Shown: positions 52,451 to 62,390 of the stretch, piece by piece
How the letters are laid out: each line of letters starts with the position of its first letter
Numbering within the stretch: the first letter of the stretch is position 1
Assembly (NCBI RefSeq): GCF_019145475.1
Contig: NZ_JAHTKI010000010.1
Coordinates: 62,001 to 126,000 of the forward strand
Reading direction: 5' to 3'
Origin: Pseudomonas botevensis
Lineage (GTDB): Bacteria > Pseudomonadota > Gammaproteobacteria > Pseudomonadales > Pseudomonadaceae
Length of the DNA stretch: 64,000 bases
Translations under genes and position numbers: made by a program
Notes under the pieces: model-generated
The model's input: only the letters and a program-made list of their open reading frames with translations
Told to the model about the DNA's origin: nothing
Databases searched by the model: none

Positions 52451-53532
52451 GTCGATGTGGCTCCTTGTTCCAGTGGCAGAAAGATCGAGAACGTGGTGTG
52501 GCCTGGGTGGCTGTCACATTCGATCAGGCCCTGGTGCTGGCTGATGATGTTCTGGGTGATGGACAGGCCCAGCCCGGTACCGTCCGGACGGCCGCTGACC
52601 ATGGGAAAGAAAATGGTTTCCTGGAGTTCCGCCGGGATCCCCGGGCCGTTGTCGATGATCTCGATCTTGGTCACCAGGCGATGGCGGATGTGGCCGATGG
52701 TGAACTGGCGCATGGCGCGGGTGCGCAGGCTGATGCGGCCCAGGCGCAGCTCGTTCTGGCTGCTGATGGCCTGCATCGCGTTGCGCACGATGTTCAGTAC
52801 CGCCTGAATCATTTGCTCGCGGTCGATCAGAACGTCGGGAATGCTCGGGTCGTAATCGCGCACCAGGGTGATGCAGCCCTGGCTCTCGGCCTCGACCAGT
52901 TGGCAGACGCGCTCCAGCACTTCATGGACATTGCACATGGCCAGGGAGGGCAGTTTGTTCGAGCCGAGCATGCGGTCGACCAGATTGCGCAGGCGGTCGG
53001 CCTCTTCGATGATCACGTTGGTGTAGTCGCGCAGGCTGTCTTCCGGCAGCTCGCGAGCGAGCAATTGCGCGGCGCCACGGATGCCGCCGAGGGGGTTCTT
53101 GATCTCGTGGGCGAGGCCGCGCACCAGCATCTTGCTGGTTTCCTGTTTCGACAGTTGCGCCTCTTCCTTGGTGATCCGCAGCAGACGGTCACGCGGGTGG
53201 ACTTCCAGCAGGAGCAGGGTCGCGCCGTTGCTCAGGATCGGTGTTACCGCGTAGTCCACGGTCAGGGTCTGGCCGGTGAGGGCGGTGAGCATCGCTTCGC
53301 GCTTGGTGAACGGGTGCGCCTGTTCCACCGCCTGGCGCAACGAATTGAGCGCTTCGGTGGACTCGGTGAACAGCTCGCTGATGAACTGCCCATGGCTGCG
53401 CTGGCCGCTGATGGCCAGGAGCATTTCCGCCGCCGGGTTCATGTACTCGAGGCGTAATTCGGCATCGAGCAGGATGGTCGCGGTGGTCAGGTTGTCGAGC
53501 AACAAACGATGCAGTGCGTCACTGATGGTCAT
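52447..53532 (-). CDS. ntrB: Nitrogen regulation sensor kinase/phosphatase NtrB
   Basis: A 361-residue cytosolic kinase: N-terminal PAS domain (LTTATILLDAELRLEYMNPA), phospho-His in VRGLAHEIKNPLGG, N-box VLNIVRNAMQA and G-boxes IDNGPGIP and GTGLGLSI. It phosphorylates or dephosphorylates NtrC according to PII signals. ATG 53532 follows a GAGGTCC site; the longer frame upstream lacks support. Confidence 0.96.
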   Translation of the reverse strand: MTISDALHRLLLDNLTTATILLDAELRLEYMNPAAEMLLAISGQRSHGQFISELFTESTEALNSLRQAVEQAHPFTKREAMLTALTGQTLTVDYAVTPILSNGATLLLLEVHPRDRLLRITKEEAQLSKQETSKMLVRGLAHEIKNPLGGIRGAAQLLARELPEDSLRDYTNVIIEEADRLRNLVDRMLGSNKLPSLAMCNVHEVLERVCQLVEAESQGCITLVRDYDPSIPDVLIDREQMIQAVLNIVRNAMQAISSQNELRLGRISLRTRAMRQFTIGHIRHRLVTKIEIIDNGPGIPAELQETIFFPMVSGRPDGTGLGLSITQNIISQHQGLIECDSHPGHTTFSIFLPLEQGATST

Positions 53533-53762
53533 GAGGACCTCTTTTGGAGCATGGCGCGCGCATGGATAAAGCGCTGATGCGAGGAAAATGCAAAAACCAA
53601 ACCAAGGCTCAAAAAAGATGCGTTCGACGCCTGAAACGGGCGTTTGACGCTCGTTTGCGTGGCGTTCTGCCAGCTTTTGCGGGTAGTTTCGAACCAAAAT
53701 GGGTTGGAATGTGAGTACGGTGCAGCCTGTTGCACCAATATAGTGCGCAAAGCTGAATGGCG

Positions 53763-54389
53763 TTAGAAGAAACGCAGGAAGGGATTTTTCGGCTCTTCAG
53801 GTTTGTCTTTCAGCGGGCATTCCGGGCGTACACCGTAGTCGTCGGTGACGCATGGTTTGACCTGGCGCTTCTGCGCCAGGGAAATGCGCTGCATATGAAA
53901 CGGCTGATTGGCGGTGCGCTCGACCGTGCGTCCCTCGGCATCGAGTATTTCCACCGACAGGTTGTGGCTGCCGCGATCAATGTTGCTCAGTGGGAACACC
54001 GGGCTCGGGCCGGGCTCGCCGGTTGGCTGACCGTCGAGCAGCAAACGGTAGAGGTGGCCCTTTTGCAGGCCAGGCTCGCTGGTGACGCTGACGATCAACT
54101 CGCCAGCGCTGCTGCGGATGGTCGCATCTGGCTCGGGGACCAGTACCCGCAACATGTCGTAGCGAAACAGCGGGGTTTGCACGGATGGCTTCGCCGCCGT
54201 CATCGGCGCGGCGACGCTCGAGTGGGCCGGCATACGGTTGCTGGTGGTCAGTTGCACGCGCCTGGCGTTGCCGGGGCGCGGTTGATCGGTGTAGACCCGA
54301 TTGCCCTGGGCATCGACATAAGTGAAGACCTCGGCCGCTGCACTGAAAGCGATCAGGCCAAGGCACACGCCGATGAGCCAGCGAATCAT
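53763..54389 (-). CDS. DUF4124-domain exported protein
   Basis: A 208-residue protein with signal peptide MIRWLIGVCLGLIAFSAAA and an N-terminal DUF4124 domain (EVFTYVDAQGNRVYTDQPRP). Later a beta-sandwich region (NIDRGSHNLSVEILDAEGRT) is present. It is a paralogue of the gene upstream, which it overlaps by 4 nt. Periplasmic location is predicted; role unknown. Confidence 0.85.
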   Translation of the reverse strand: MIRWLIGVCLGLIAFSAAAEVFTYVDAQGNRVYTDQPRPGNARRVQLTTSNRMPAHSSVAAPMTAAKPSVQTPLFRYDMLRVLVPEPDATIRSSAGELIVSVTSEPGLQKGHLYRLLLDGQPTGEPGPSPVFPLSNIDRGSHNLSVEILDAEGRTVERTANQPFHMQRISLAQKRQVKPCVTDDYGVRPECPLKDKPEEPKNPFLRFF

Positions 54390-54904
54390 GGCTTGTGTAC
54401 CCGCTGCACGCTCAGCGCCACCGCCGGGCTTTGCTGGATGACGGTCTGACCGTCGATCACCTGCACCGCGAGCCGATGCTCGCCCCGGTCGACATTCACC
54501 AGTTGCAGGCTCGGCACGTTGCTGGGCTGGCCGTAGGGTTCATCGTCCAGCAGCAGCCGCAACAGGTGTGGCGGTTGCAGGCGCGGCTTGATCAGTACGT
54601 TGACGGTGAAGGTGCCGTTGTTGGCGCGCAGGGCTTCTTCGGTGGGCAGGCCGGCCAGTTCAAGGATTTCGTAGGCGTTGCGCGGTGGCTCGCGGGAGTT
54701 CGACCCGGCGGACGGCGCGGGGCTGACCGGCGCTTGCGGCACGACGCTGTTGAGCGGCGGCAAATCCACCGGCTGCGCCTGTACACCCTCCGGGGGCTGG
54801 TTGCTGTAGGCGGTGTTGCCCTCGGCGTCGGTGTACTTGTAGATCTGCGCGCTGGTGGGCAGGGCGATCAGCAGCAAGATGAGACAGATGAAGGTGCGAC
54901 CCAT
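54386..54904 (-). CDS. DUF4124-domain exported protein
   Basis: A 172-residue protein with signal peptide (MGRTFICLILLLIALPTSAQ) and DUF4124 (IYKYTDAEGNTAYSNQPPEG). The C-terminal NVDRGEHRLAVQVIDGQTV matches the NIDRGSHNLSVEILD part of its neighbour, so the two arose by tandem duplication. Conserved next to ntrBC and glnA in Pseudomonas. Function unknown. Confidence 0.85.
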   Translation of the reverse strand: MGRTFICLILLLIALPTSAQIYKYTDAEGNTAYSNQPPEGVQAQPVDLPPLNSVVPQAPVSPAPSAGSNSREPPRNAYEILELAGLPTEEALRANNGTFTVNVLIKPRLQPPHLLRLLLDDEPYGQPSNVPSLQLVNVDRGEHRLAVQVIDGQTVIQQSPAVALSVQRVHKP

Positions 54905-55001
54905 GAAATCGACCGGTTTCGAAAGCGATGGGATGCAGCATAGGTCAGGGGCGACGGTTAGCCCAGCCGGGACAACATCCGCTCACACTGGCGCCCCGGA
55001 T

Positions 55002-56291
55002 TTATTGTGAGATGCTCGGCATCACTGCACTTTCACGGGCGCCGGACAGGGCACCGGCCTTGTAGTGCTCGGTGAGGATCGGCACACCATTGGCGTCGAC
55101 TTCGCGCAGCTCGCCTTCCTTTTTGTCGTCAGCGAAGTGGACGCTCCGGGTGTGGTCATTATCCGTTTTGGTCACCCAGAGGCCTTCGCGTTTGCCATCG
55201 CGGTATTCGCCGCGCTCGGTAGTACCACGGACAGTCAATTCACTGGGGCCGTTGAGTTGGTCGTGGGCATAGGTCTGGAATCCTGTGGCGACCCACTCCA
55301 GTTCATCGTAGTTGTGAAGCTGCCAGCGGCCCTCGCGCAAGTCGTTGTGGTACTTGCCCTCCAGAGTTTGACCATCCTGGTACAGGCTCCACTGCCCCTC
55401 TCGTTTGCCCTCTACGAAATTACCGGACTCCGAATATTTTTCGTCTTTGGAGGACGACCACGGACCGATACGCACGCCTTGTTTGTAGGCTCCTTGGGCG
55501 GAGATGGATCCGGAATCATAAGACACTGACTGGCCGTCTTCGCTGCCGGTGAATCTCGTCGGTTCGGTTTCCCAGGCAATACGCCTGACCCGATAGTTGT
55601 AGAGCGTGCGGTTACCCTCGACCAGGGTCTTGTCGAGCCAGCGCCAGAAGGTAACGGTGAGAAACCGGCCGTCTTTTTTCTGGTAGGTCTTCTTGAAAAA
55701 GTATGGCTCGTCATCTGGCGTCGGGTTGCTCAGTGGGTCGTAGTACTGGCCGTAATAGCTCACCAGTTTCCCTTGGCTGAGATCGAGCTGGTTGAATTCC
55801 GGTACGCCGGACTCTTCAAGGACGAGGCTGTAGTTGAGCGGGGTGATCTTGCTCAGCGCTTTCTTGACGGTCAGGGCGTCGAGGTGATTGCGGCCTTCAG
55901 CGATCATGTCCAGGGCGGGCTGCAATCGCGTGACGCGGCTATAAAGATGATCGTTAGCGTTGTACTTATAGGCGTAGATCCTGTAGCCGTCGTTTTGCCT
56001 GAAAAGCACGAAGCGAGTTGGATCCTCACTGTCGAGAGACATTAGAAAAACCGACTCGATACTCGCCTGACCGAAGTCATCAAGCAATTGCGGACGTTCG
56101 TCCGGTGTCTCGCAACGGCAGTAATAACCTTTGACGCCGTTCGCTTCCTTGATGAACGCCAGGGTCATCGAGCTTTCTTGCAAGCCCTGGATCAGCGGGT
56201 GAGCCAGCGGCTTGTTTTCATAGAACCCGGCAGCGCCGGCTGTCGAGCAGGCGAGGCCCGCCATCAGGGAGATAGCCCGTAACCACTTCAT
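55002..56291 (-). CDS. Exported MORN-like repeat protein (YwqK-type repeats)
   Basis: A 429-residue protein with signal peptide MKWLRAISLMAGLACSTAGA. The C-terminal third holds repeats of the type G-x-Y/F...G...G-x-W (GAYKQGVRIGPW, GNFVEGKREGQW, GKYHNDLREGRW, GEYRDGKREGLW), as in MORN/YwqK-type proteins. The N-terminal half is unfamiliar. It is probably periplasmic. ATG 56291, after AAGGGA, is chosen over the far upstream start. No ligand or partner is evident. Confidence 0.78.
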   Translation of the reverse strand: MKWLRAISLMAGLACSTAGAAGFYENKPLAHPLIQGLQESSMTLAFIKEANGVKGYYCRCETPDERPQLLDDFGQASIESVFLMSLDSEDPTRFVLFRQNDGYRIYAYKYNANDHLYSRVTRLQPALDMIAEGRNHLDALTVKKALSKITPLNYSLVLEESGVPEFNQLDLSQGKLVSYYGQYYDPLSNPTPDDEPYFFKKTYQKKDGRFLTVTFWRWLDKTLVEGNRTLYNYRVRRIAWETEPTRFTGSEDGQSVSYDSGSISAQGAYKQGVRIGPWSSSKDEKYSESGNFVEGKREGQWSLYQDGQTLEGKYHNDLREGRWQLHNYDELEWVATGFQTYAHDQLNGPSELTVRGTTERGEYRDGKREGLWVTKTDNDHTRSVHFADDKKEGELREVDANGVPILTEHYKAGALSGARESAVMPSISQ

Positions 56292-56358
56292 GCGAATCCC
56301 TTCGTCAAGGCGCCGGTCATGGCGCGAAAGCGGCGGATTATCCATGGATGAGCGGGCA

Positions 56359-56384
56359 CAAAAAAGGCCTCCCGAAGGAGGCCT
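56359..56384 (-). terminator. Terminator of glnA
   Basis: aggcctcc (56365-56372), loop cgaa, ggaggcct (56377-56384), then T-run on the minus strand, 37 bp after the glnA stop. Confidence 0.9.
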
Positions 56385-56420
56385 CTCTTTTGTCACGCCG
56401 CGTAGCGCAGCGCTACCGGA

Positions 56421-57827
56421 TCAGCAGCTGTAGTACAGCTCATATTCCAGTGGGTGTACGAAGGTGCGAACCTTGATTTCTTCTTCGGATTTCAGCGCGA
56501 TGTAAGCGTCGATGAAGTCGTCGGAGAACACGCCGCCCTTGGTCAGGAACGCACGGCCCTTGTCCAGCTCTTCCAGGGCTTCTTTCAGGCTGCCGCAAAC
56601 TTGTGGGATCTCTTTCGCCTCTTCTGGCGGCAGGTCGTACAGGTTTTTGTCAGCGGCATCGCCTGGGTGGATCTTGTTCTGGATACCGTCCAGGCCGGCC
56701 ATCAGCAGTGCTGCGAAGGCCAGGTACGGGTTGGCAGCCGGATCCGGGAAGCGCGCTTCGATACGACGGCCGCGTGGGCTGTTGACGTAAGGAATACGGA
56801 TCGAGGCGGAACGGTTGCGAGCCGAGTAGGCCAGCATCACCGGCGCTTCGAAGCCTGGCACCAGACGCTTGTAGGAGTTGGTGGCCGGGTTGGTGAAGCC
56901 GTTCAGGGCCTTACCGTGCTTGATGATGCCGCCGATGAAGTACAGAGCGGTTTCGGACAGACCGGCATAGCCTTCGCCAGCGAAGGTGTTCTTGCCATCT
57001 TTGGCGATGGACATGTGAACGTGCATGCCCGAACCGTTATCGCCGTACAGAGGCTTCGGCATGAAGGTCGCGGTGCGGCCGTAGGCATCGGCAACGTTGT
57101 GTACAACGTATTTCAGAGTCTGAACTTCGTCAGCTTTCTTCACCAGGGTGTTGAACTTGACACCGATTTCGTTCTGACCGGCAGTCGCCACTTCGTGGTG
57201 GTGAACTTCAACGGTCTGACCCATTTCTTCCAGTGCGTTGCACATGGCGGTACGGATTTCGTGGTCGTGGTCGAACGGCGGAACCGGGAAGTAGCCGCCT
57301 TTCACGCCTGGACGGTGGCCCTTGTTGCCGCCTTCCACGTCCTGGTCGGACATCCACGAGCCTTGCTCGGAGTAGATCTTGAACATCGAGCCGGAGATGT
57401 CGGACTTGAACTTCACTTCGTCGAAGATGAAGAACTCAGGCTCCGGACCGGCGAATACGGTGTCACCGATACCGGTGGTTTTCAGGTATTCCTCGGCGCG
57501 GTGAGCGATGGCGCGAGGGTCGCGATCGTAACCTTGCATGGTCGAAGGTTCGATGATGTCGCAGACCAGGATCAGGGTCGGCTCTTCGGTGAACGGGTCC
57601 AGAACGGCAGTTTCGTCGTCCGGCAGCAGGATCATGTCGGAGGCTTCGATGCCTTTCCAGCCAGCGATGGAGGAACCGTCGAACATCTTGCCAACTTCGA
57701 AGAAGTCGTCTTCCAGCGCATCGCGAGCCGGCATGGTCACGTGGTGCTGAGTGCCTTTGGTGTCCGTGAAGCGCAGATCAATCCACTTGACGTCATGATC
57801 TTTGATGAGTTGAACCGACTTCGACAT
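56421..57827 (-). CDS. glnA: Glutamine synthetase type I
   Basis: A 468-residue GSI-beta: [38 protein letters not shown], metal/ATP motifs [20 protein letters not shown] and [17 protein letters not shown], and the adenylylation site Tyr in [13 protein letters not shown]. It forms glutamine from glutamate and ammonia. Expression is expected from a sigma-54 promoter at 57925-57939 under NtrC, encoded just downstream. Confidence 0.98.
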   Translation of the reverse strand: MSKSVQLIKDHDVKWIDLRFTDTKGTQHHVTMPARDALEDDFFEVGKMFDGSSIAGWKGIEASDMILLPDDETAVLDPFTEEPTLILVCDIIEPSTMQGYDRDPRAIAHRAEEYLKTTGIGDTVFAGPEPEFFIFDEVKFKSDISGSMFKIYSEQGSWMSDQDVEGGNKGHRPGVKGGYFPVPPFDHDHEIRTAMCNALEEMGQTVEVHHHEVATAGQNEIGVKFNTLVKKADEVQTLKYVVHNVADAYGRTATFMPKPLYGDNGSGMHVHMSIAKDGKNTFAGEGYAGLSETALYFIGGIIKHGKALNGFTNPATNSYKRLVPGFEAPVMLAYSARNRSASIRIPYVNSPRGRRIEARFPDPAANPYLAFAALLMAGLDGIQNKIHPGDAADKNLYDLPPEEAKEIPQVCGSLKEALEELDKGRAFLTKGGVFSDDFIDAYIALKSEEEIKVRTFVHPLEYELYYSC

Positions 57828-57924
57828 AGTGTCCTCCGGGTGGCTTAGGGCTGGTAGTGGATGCCCTTAAATGTTGGTGATGCCGGCGCGAATACTCGAC
57901 CAAGGCAACCTGCCTCACAAGGGA

Positions 57925-57939
57925 GCAAATTGCATGCCA
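57925..57939 (-). promoter_or_regulatory. Sigma-54 promoter of glnA
   Basis: On the minus strand TGGCATGCAATTTGC has GG and GC 10 nt apart, matching the RpoN consensus. It ends about 98 bp before the glnA ATG. Confidence 0.8.
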
Positions 57940-58043
57940 GTGCCCCAGCATGGGTTTTTTGCCCCAAATTCACGCTTATAAAGGTCAAAGGCGCCGCAAT
58001 GGTGAAAATCCCGCCCTTTAATGTAGCGCCGGAAATGAAAAAT

Positions 58044-58058
58044 GACCCGTTTTGGTGC
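58044..58058 (-). promoter_or_regulatory. Possible NtrC binding site upstream of glnA
   Basis: The minus-strand word gcaccaaaacgggtc fits the NtrC pattern GCACC-N5-GGTGC with two mismatched bases in the right half, about 105 bp upstream of the sigma-54 site. A second half-like word (tgcacg) adjoins. Confidence 0.4.
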
Positions 58059-58085
58059 GTGCAAAACCTTCTGCACATTAACTGG

Positions 58086-58113
58086 TTAAACCTTGAGCAA
58101 TTTCCGCTATAAT
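58086..58113 (+). promoter_or_regulatory. Sigma-70 promoter of thiI
   Basis: TATAAT at 58108-58113 with a weak -35 (ttaaac, 58086-58091) at 16-bp spacing, 43 bp before the thiI ATG. Confidence 0.55.
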
Positions 58114-58155
58114 CCGCGCCCCCCTTTTTCGGCTGGCCCAGCGCGCGCTGTTTTC

Positions 58156-59610
58156 ATGAAACTAATCGTAAAAGTCTTCCCCGAGATCACCATCAAAAGC
58201 CGACCTGTCCGGACGAAATTCATCCGCCAGTTGGCCAAGAACATCCGCACCGTGCTCCGCGACCTGGACCCGGCCGTGGTGGTGAACGGTGTGTGGGACA
58301 ACCTCGAGCTGGAAACCCGCGTTACCGACCCTAAAGCCTTGAAAGAAATGGGCGAGCGCCTGACCTGCATGCCGGGCATCGCGCACTTCCTGCAGATCGA
58401 CGAATACCCGCTGGGCGACTTCGACGACATCACCGAGAAGTGCAAGCAGCACTACGGCGATGCACTGGCCGGGAAGATTTTTTCGGTGCGCTGCAAGCGT
58501 GCGGGCAAGCACCCGTTCAGCTCGATGGACGTCGAAAAATACGTCGGCAGCAAATTGCGTCGTGAGTGCGGTGCTGCCGGCATCGACCTGAAATCGCCGG
58601 AAATCGAAGTCCGTATCGAAGTTCGCGACCAACGGTTGTTCGTGATCCACGGCCAGCACAATGGCATCGGCGGTTACCCGCTCGGCGCCCTCGAGCAGAC
58701 GCTTGTTCTGATGTCCGGCGGCTTTGACTCGACGGTTGCGGCTTATCAGATCCTGCGCCGTGGCCTGATGACGCACTTCTGCTTCTTCAACCTGGGCGGG
58801 CGTGCCCATGAATTGGGCGTGATGGAAGTCGCGCATTTCATCTGGAAGAAGTACGGCAGCTCGCAACGCGTGTTATTTGTCAGTGTGCCGTTCGAGGAAG
58901 TGCTGGGCGAAATTCTCGGCAAGGTCGACGACAGTCATATGGGTGTCGTATTGAAGCGTATGATGTTGCGCGCCGCGTCGAGCATTGCCGAGCGCCTGCA
59001 CATCGACGCGCTGGTCACCGGCGAAGCGATCTCCCAGGTGTCGAGCCAGACGTTGCCGAACCTGTCGGTGATCGACTGCGTGACCGACAAACTGGTGCTG
59101 CGTCCGCTGATCGTTGCACACAAACAGGACATCATCGACACGGCCAACGAGATCGGCACGGCCGATTTCGCCCGGCACATGCCGGAATACTGCGGCGTCA
59201 TTTCGGTCAATCCGAAGACGGCCGCCAAGCGCGGTCGTGTTGAGCACGAAGAGCAGGAATTCGACATGGCGGTTCTCGAGCGCGCACTCGAAAACGCCAA
59301 ACTGGTGCCGATCGATCGGGTGATCGACGAGCTCGGCCAGGACATACAGATTGAAGAAGTCAGTGAAGCACTGGCCGGTCAGATCGTCATCGACATCCGC
59401 CACCCGGATGCTGCCGAGGATGACCCGCTGGAACTCGCCGGCGTAGAAGTACAGACGATGCCGTTCTATGCAGTGAACGCTCGTTTCAAGGAACTGGACC
59501 CTACGCGCCAGTACCTGCTGTATTGCGACAAAGGCGTGATGAGTCGCCTGCATGCCCACCATCTGCTCAGTGAGGGGCATGCCAATGTGCGCGTTTATCG
59601 ACCGAGCTAA
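58156..59610 (+). CDS. thiI: tRNA 4-thiouridine synthetase / thiazole biosynthesis protein ThiI
   Basis: A 484-residue protein: ferredoxin-like and THUMP domains ([40 protein letters not shown]), PP-loop SGGFDST for tRNA adenylation, and a C-terminal rhodanese domain with the persulfide Cys in [11 protein letters not shown]. It installs s4U in tRNA and supplies sulfur for thiamine. The start MKLIVK is the family start. Followed by typA. Confidence 0.96.
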   Translation: MKLIVKVFPEITIKSRPVRTKFIRQLAKNIRTVLRDLDPAVVVNGVWDNLELETRVTDPKALKEMGERLTCMPGIAHFLQIDEYPLGDFDDITEKCKQHYGDALAGKIFSVRCKRAGKHPFSSMDVEKYVGSKLRRECGAAGIDLKSPEIEVRIEVRDQRLFVIHGQHNGIGGYPLGALEQTLVLMSGGFDSTVAAYQILRRGLMTHFCFFNLGGRAHELGVMEVAHFIWKKYGSSQRVLFVSVPFEEVLGEILGKVDDSHMGVVLKRMMLRAASSIAERLHIDALVTGEAISQVSSQTLPNLSVIDCVTDKLVLRPLIVAHKQDIIDTANEIGTADFARHMPEYCGVISVNPKTAAKRGRVEHEEQEFDMAVLERALENAKLVPIDRVIDELGQDIQIEEVSEALAGQIVIDIRHPDAAEDDPLELAGVEVQTMPFYAVNARFKELDPTRQYLLYCDKGVMSRLHAHHLLSEGHANVRVYRPS

Positions 59611-59749
59611 GTGCCCGGGGCTGTTTGCCTGTGGCCTGCGTCACCGGCCCCCCGACACCGCCGTCAAGCTGTAACGGCCATGCCGGACACTACTGCTAAT
59701 CGCTGCCAAGACTTGTCAGCAAACCGAATCCTCTGATCGAGATACACAA

Positions 59750-61570
59750 GTGATCGAAAATCTACGCAACATCGCCATCATTGCCCACGTTGACCATGGT
59801 AAAACCACCCTGGTAGACAAACTCCTGCGTCAATCCGGCACCCTGGAGCGCAACGAGCTCAACGACGAGCGCGTGATGGACTCCAACGACCAGGAAAAAG
59901 AGCGCGGCATTACCATTCTGGCGAAAAACACCGCCATCAACTGGAACGGCTACCACATCAACATCGTGGACACCCCGGGCCACGCCGACTTCGGCGGCGA
60001 AGTCGAGCGCGTAATGTCCATGGTTGACTCCGTGCTGCTGCTGGTCGACGCTCAAGACGGCCCTATGCCGCAAACCCGTTTCGTGACCAAGAAGGCTTTC
60101 GAAGCCGGCCTGCGTCCAATCGTGGTCATCAACAAGGTTGACCGTCCGGGCGCGCGTCCTGACTGGGTTCTGGACCAGATCTTCGATCTGTTCGACAACC
60201 TGGGCGCCACCGAAGAACAACTGGACTTCCAGGTTGTTTACGCCTCGGCCCTGAACGGCATCGCCGGTCTGGACCACACCGCCATGGGCGAAGACATGAC
60301 CGCGCTGTACCAAGCGGTAGTCGACCACGTTCCGCCTCCGGCTGTTGACCGTGACGGCCCGTTCCAGATGCAGATCTCCGCTCTGGACTACAACAGCTTC
60401 CTGGGTGTTATCGGTGTTGGCCGTATCGCTCGTGGTCGCGTCAAGCCGAACACCCCGGTTGTCGCTATCAGCGCCGACGGCAAGCGCCGCAACGGTCGTA
60501 TCCTGAAGCTGATGGGTCACCACGGTCTGCACCGCGTTGACGTTGAAGAAGCAGCGGCCGGCGACATCGTCTGCATCAGCGGTTTCGACGAGCTGTTCAT
60601 CTCCGACACCCTGTGCGACATCAACACCGTCGAGGCGATGAAGCCGCTGACCGTTGACGAGCCAACCGTTTCCATGACCTTCCAGGTAAACGACTCGCCA
60701 TTCTGCGGTAAAGAAGGCAAGTTCGTGACCTCCCGTAACATCAAGGATCGTCTGGACAAAGAGCTGCTGTACAACGTTGCACTGCGCGTTGAAGAAGGCG
60801 ACTCGGCTGACAAGTTCAAGGTTTCCGGCCGTGGTGAGCTGCACCTCTCGGTACTGATCGAAACCATGCGTCGCGAAGGCTTCGAGCTGGCTCTGGGCCG
60901 TCCTGAAGTGATCATCCGTGAAGTTGACGGCGTGAAGCAGGAACCGTTCGAAAACGTGACCATCGACATCCCTGAAGAATCCCAGGGCAAGGTGATGGAA
61001 GAGATGGGTCTGCGTAAAGGCGACCTGAGCAACATGGTGCCGGATGGCAAGGGCCGTGTGCGTCTGGAATACAACATCCCTGCTCGTGGTCTGATCGGTT
61101 TCCGTAACCAGTTCCTGACCCTGACCAACGGTGCTGGCATCCTGACCTCGATCTTCGATCGCTACGCTCCAGTGAAGTCCGGTCACATGTCCGGCCGTCA
61201 GAACGGCGTACTGGTTTCGGTTGAAACCGGCAAGGCGCTGACCTACTCCCTGGAAACCCTGCAGGCTCGTGGCAAGCTGTTCGTAGAACACGGCCAGGAG
61301 ATCTACAACGGTCAGATCGTTGGTCAGAACAGCCGTGACAACGACCTGGGTGTGAACCCAACCAAAGGCAAGAAGCTCGACAACATGCGTGCTTCGGGTA
61401 AAGACGAAACCATCGCTCTGGTTCCACCTGTTCGCTTCACCCTGGAACAGGCTCTGGAATACATCCAGGAAGACGAGCTGTGCGAAGTCACTCCTAAGTC
61501 CATCCGTCTTCGCAAGAAGATCCTGGACGAAAGCGAGCGTACCCGCGCTGCCAAGAAAGCCAAGGCGTAA
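59750..61570 (+). CDS. typA: Ribosome-associated translational GTPase TypA/BipA
   Basis: A 606-residue GTPase starting (GTG) [20 protein letters not shown], with [10 protein letters not shown] (G3), INKVDRPGA (G4), EF-G-like domains and the BipA C-terminal domain ([20 protein letters not shown]). It assists 50S assembly and stress growth. Strong terminator just after it. Confidence 0.97.
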   Translation: MIENLRNIAIIAHVDHGKTTLVDKLLRQSGTLERNELNDERVMDSNDQEKERGITILAKNTAINWNGYHINIVDTPGHADFGGEVERVMSMVDSVLLLVDAQDGPMPQTRFVTKKAFEAGLRPIVVINKVDRPGARPDWVLDQIFDLFDNLGATEEQLDFQVVYASALNGIAGLDHTAMGEDMTALYQAVVDHVPPPAVDRDGPFQMQISALDYNSFLGVIGVGRIARGRVKPNTPVVAISADGKRRNGRILKLMGHHGLHRVDVEEAAAGDIVCISGFDELFISDTLCDINTVEAMKPLTVDEPTVSMTFQVNDSPFCGKEGKFVTSRNIKDRLDKELLYNVALRVEEGDSADKFKVSGRGELHLSVLIETMRREGFELALGRPEVIIREVDGVKQEPFENVTIDIPEESQGKVMEEMGLRKGDLSNMVPDGKGRVRLEYNIPARGLIGFRNQFLTLTNGAGILTSIFDRYAPVKSGHMSGRQNGVLVSVETGKALTYSLETLQARGKLFVEHGQEIYNGQIVGQNSRDNDLGVNPTKGKKLDNMRASGKDETIALVPPVRFTLEQALEYIQEDELCEVTPKSIRLRKKILDESERTRAAKKAKA

Positions 61571-61585
61571 TTTAGCCCTGGTATG

Positions 61586-61621
61586 AAAAACGCCCCCGGT
61601 CGCAAGACCGGGGGCGTTTTT
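61586..61621 (+). terminator. Terminator of typA
   Basis: A 16-bp perfect stem (61586-61601 and 61606-61621, loop gcaa) with a T-run, 15 bp after the typA stop. Confidence 0.95.
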
Positions 61622-61650
61622 GTTTGTCTGGGGAAATGTGTGGAGTCTAA

Positions 61651-61690
61651 AAGCCCCTCTCCCTCGGGAGAGGGCTGGGGTGAGGGGCGG
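61651..61690. repeat. Short palindromic intergenic repeat (cctctccctcgggagagg type)
   Basis: aagcccctctccctcgggag continues into agggctggggtgaggggcgg; the inner ctctccctcgggagag is a palindrome. I recall this word as a dispersed intergenic repeat of Pseudomonas. Confidence 0.5.
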
Positions 61691-61695
61691 CTGTA

Positions 61696-62133
61696 TCAGA
61701 AGCGCTCGATACCCCGCGAACTGCGCTCGCGCTCCACTTCCTTCGGCTTGTACGCACAATACCCCGGACGCGGGCCGATTTTCGGGTGGTTGCGGCAGGT
61801 GTCCGGGCGTTTGTCATAAATGGTGCACAAGCGGCTCTTACGATCCAGGTAGTAGCAATCGTTGTTGCTCATGCGTTGCAGGGTGAAGATGCCGGACTTC
61901 TGGTTGAAGCGCTCCACCAGGCCTTCCTTTTGCAGGCGCTTGGCGATGTTCTTCGGCGGATCGCCCAGCTCGAATTCATCGACCACGCCGATGCGCACCA
62001 GGTCCTTGATCTTGACCTCGACGGGCAGCGTGCAGCAGCTGGAAATGCACGAGCCGCACATCGGGGCCGAATATTTGGCCCAGGTATCGAGACGGTCGAT
62101 CTCGGCTGCGGCGATCAGGTTGGGCTTCATCAT
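61696..62133 (-). CDS. YkgJ-family cysteine-cluster protein
   Basis: A 145-residue protein with Cys pattern CGSCISSCC, then YYLDRKSRLCTIYDKRPDTC and GYCAYKP, i.e. eight or so Cys for zinc or Fe-S binding. ATG ATG at the start; either Met is possible. It converges with typA. Cofactor and role unknown. Confidence 0.85.
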   Translation of the reverse strand: MMKPNLIAAAEIDRLDTWAKYSAPMCGSCISSCCTLPVEVKIKDLVRIGVVDEFELGDPPKNIAKRLQKEGLVERFNQKSGIFTLQRMSNNDCYYLDRKSRLCTIYDKRPDTCRNHPKIGPRPGYCAYKPKEVERERSSRGIERF

Positions 62134-62390
62134 CGGGAATTACCAGGCGTGTGCATCAGGGCGCGCGATCATACCGGGACTGGTGGATTTTTGAACAACC
62201 TTTCGCCAGATTTTTTCTCCACGCATCGACACGGTCGACGGTTCGGCACGGCCCCTGCATTCATTGAGGCAATCGCCAGGGCATTGCCGGACGATCGCTC
62301 ACTCTCAGGAAAAACTGCAGAACCTGCGCTTCTACGGTCGGTCAGACCGTCTAGGCTCTGACAATTCCCCGTTCGCTCGAGGTCCTATCG

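Noticed and set aside
52405..53457. 350-codon plus-strand ORF over ntrB
   Set aside because: Antisense shadow of the clearly recognised NtrB kinase.
59762..61759. 665-codon open frame antisense to typA
   Set aside because: A shadow frame: typA on the plus strand is unmistakable and fills the same bases.
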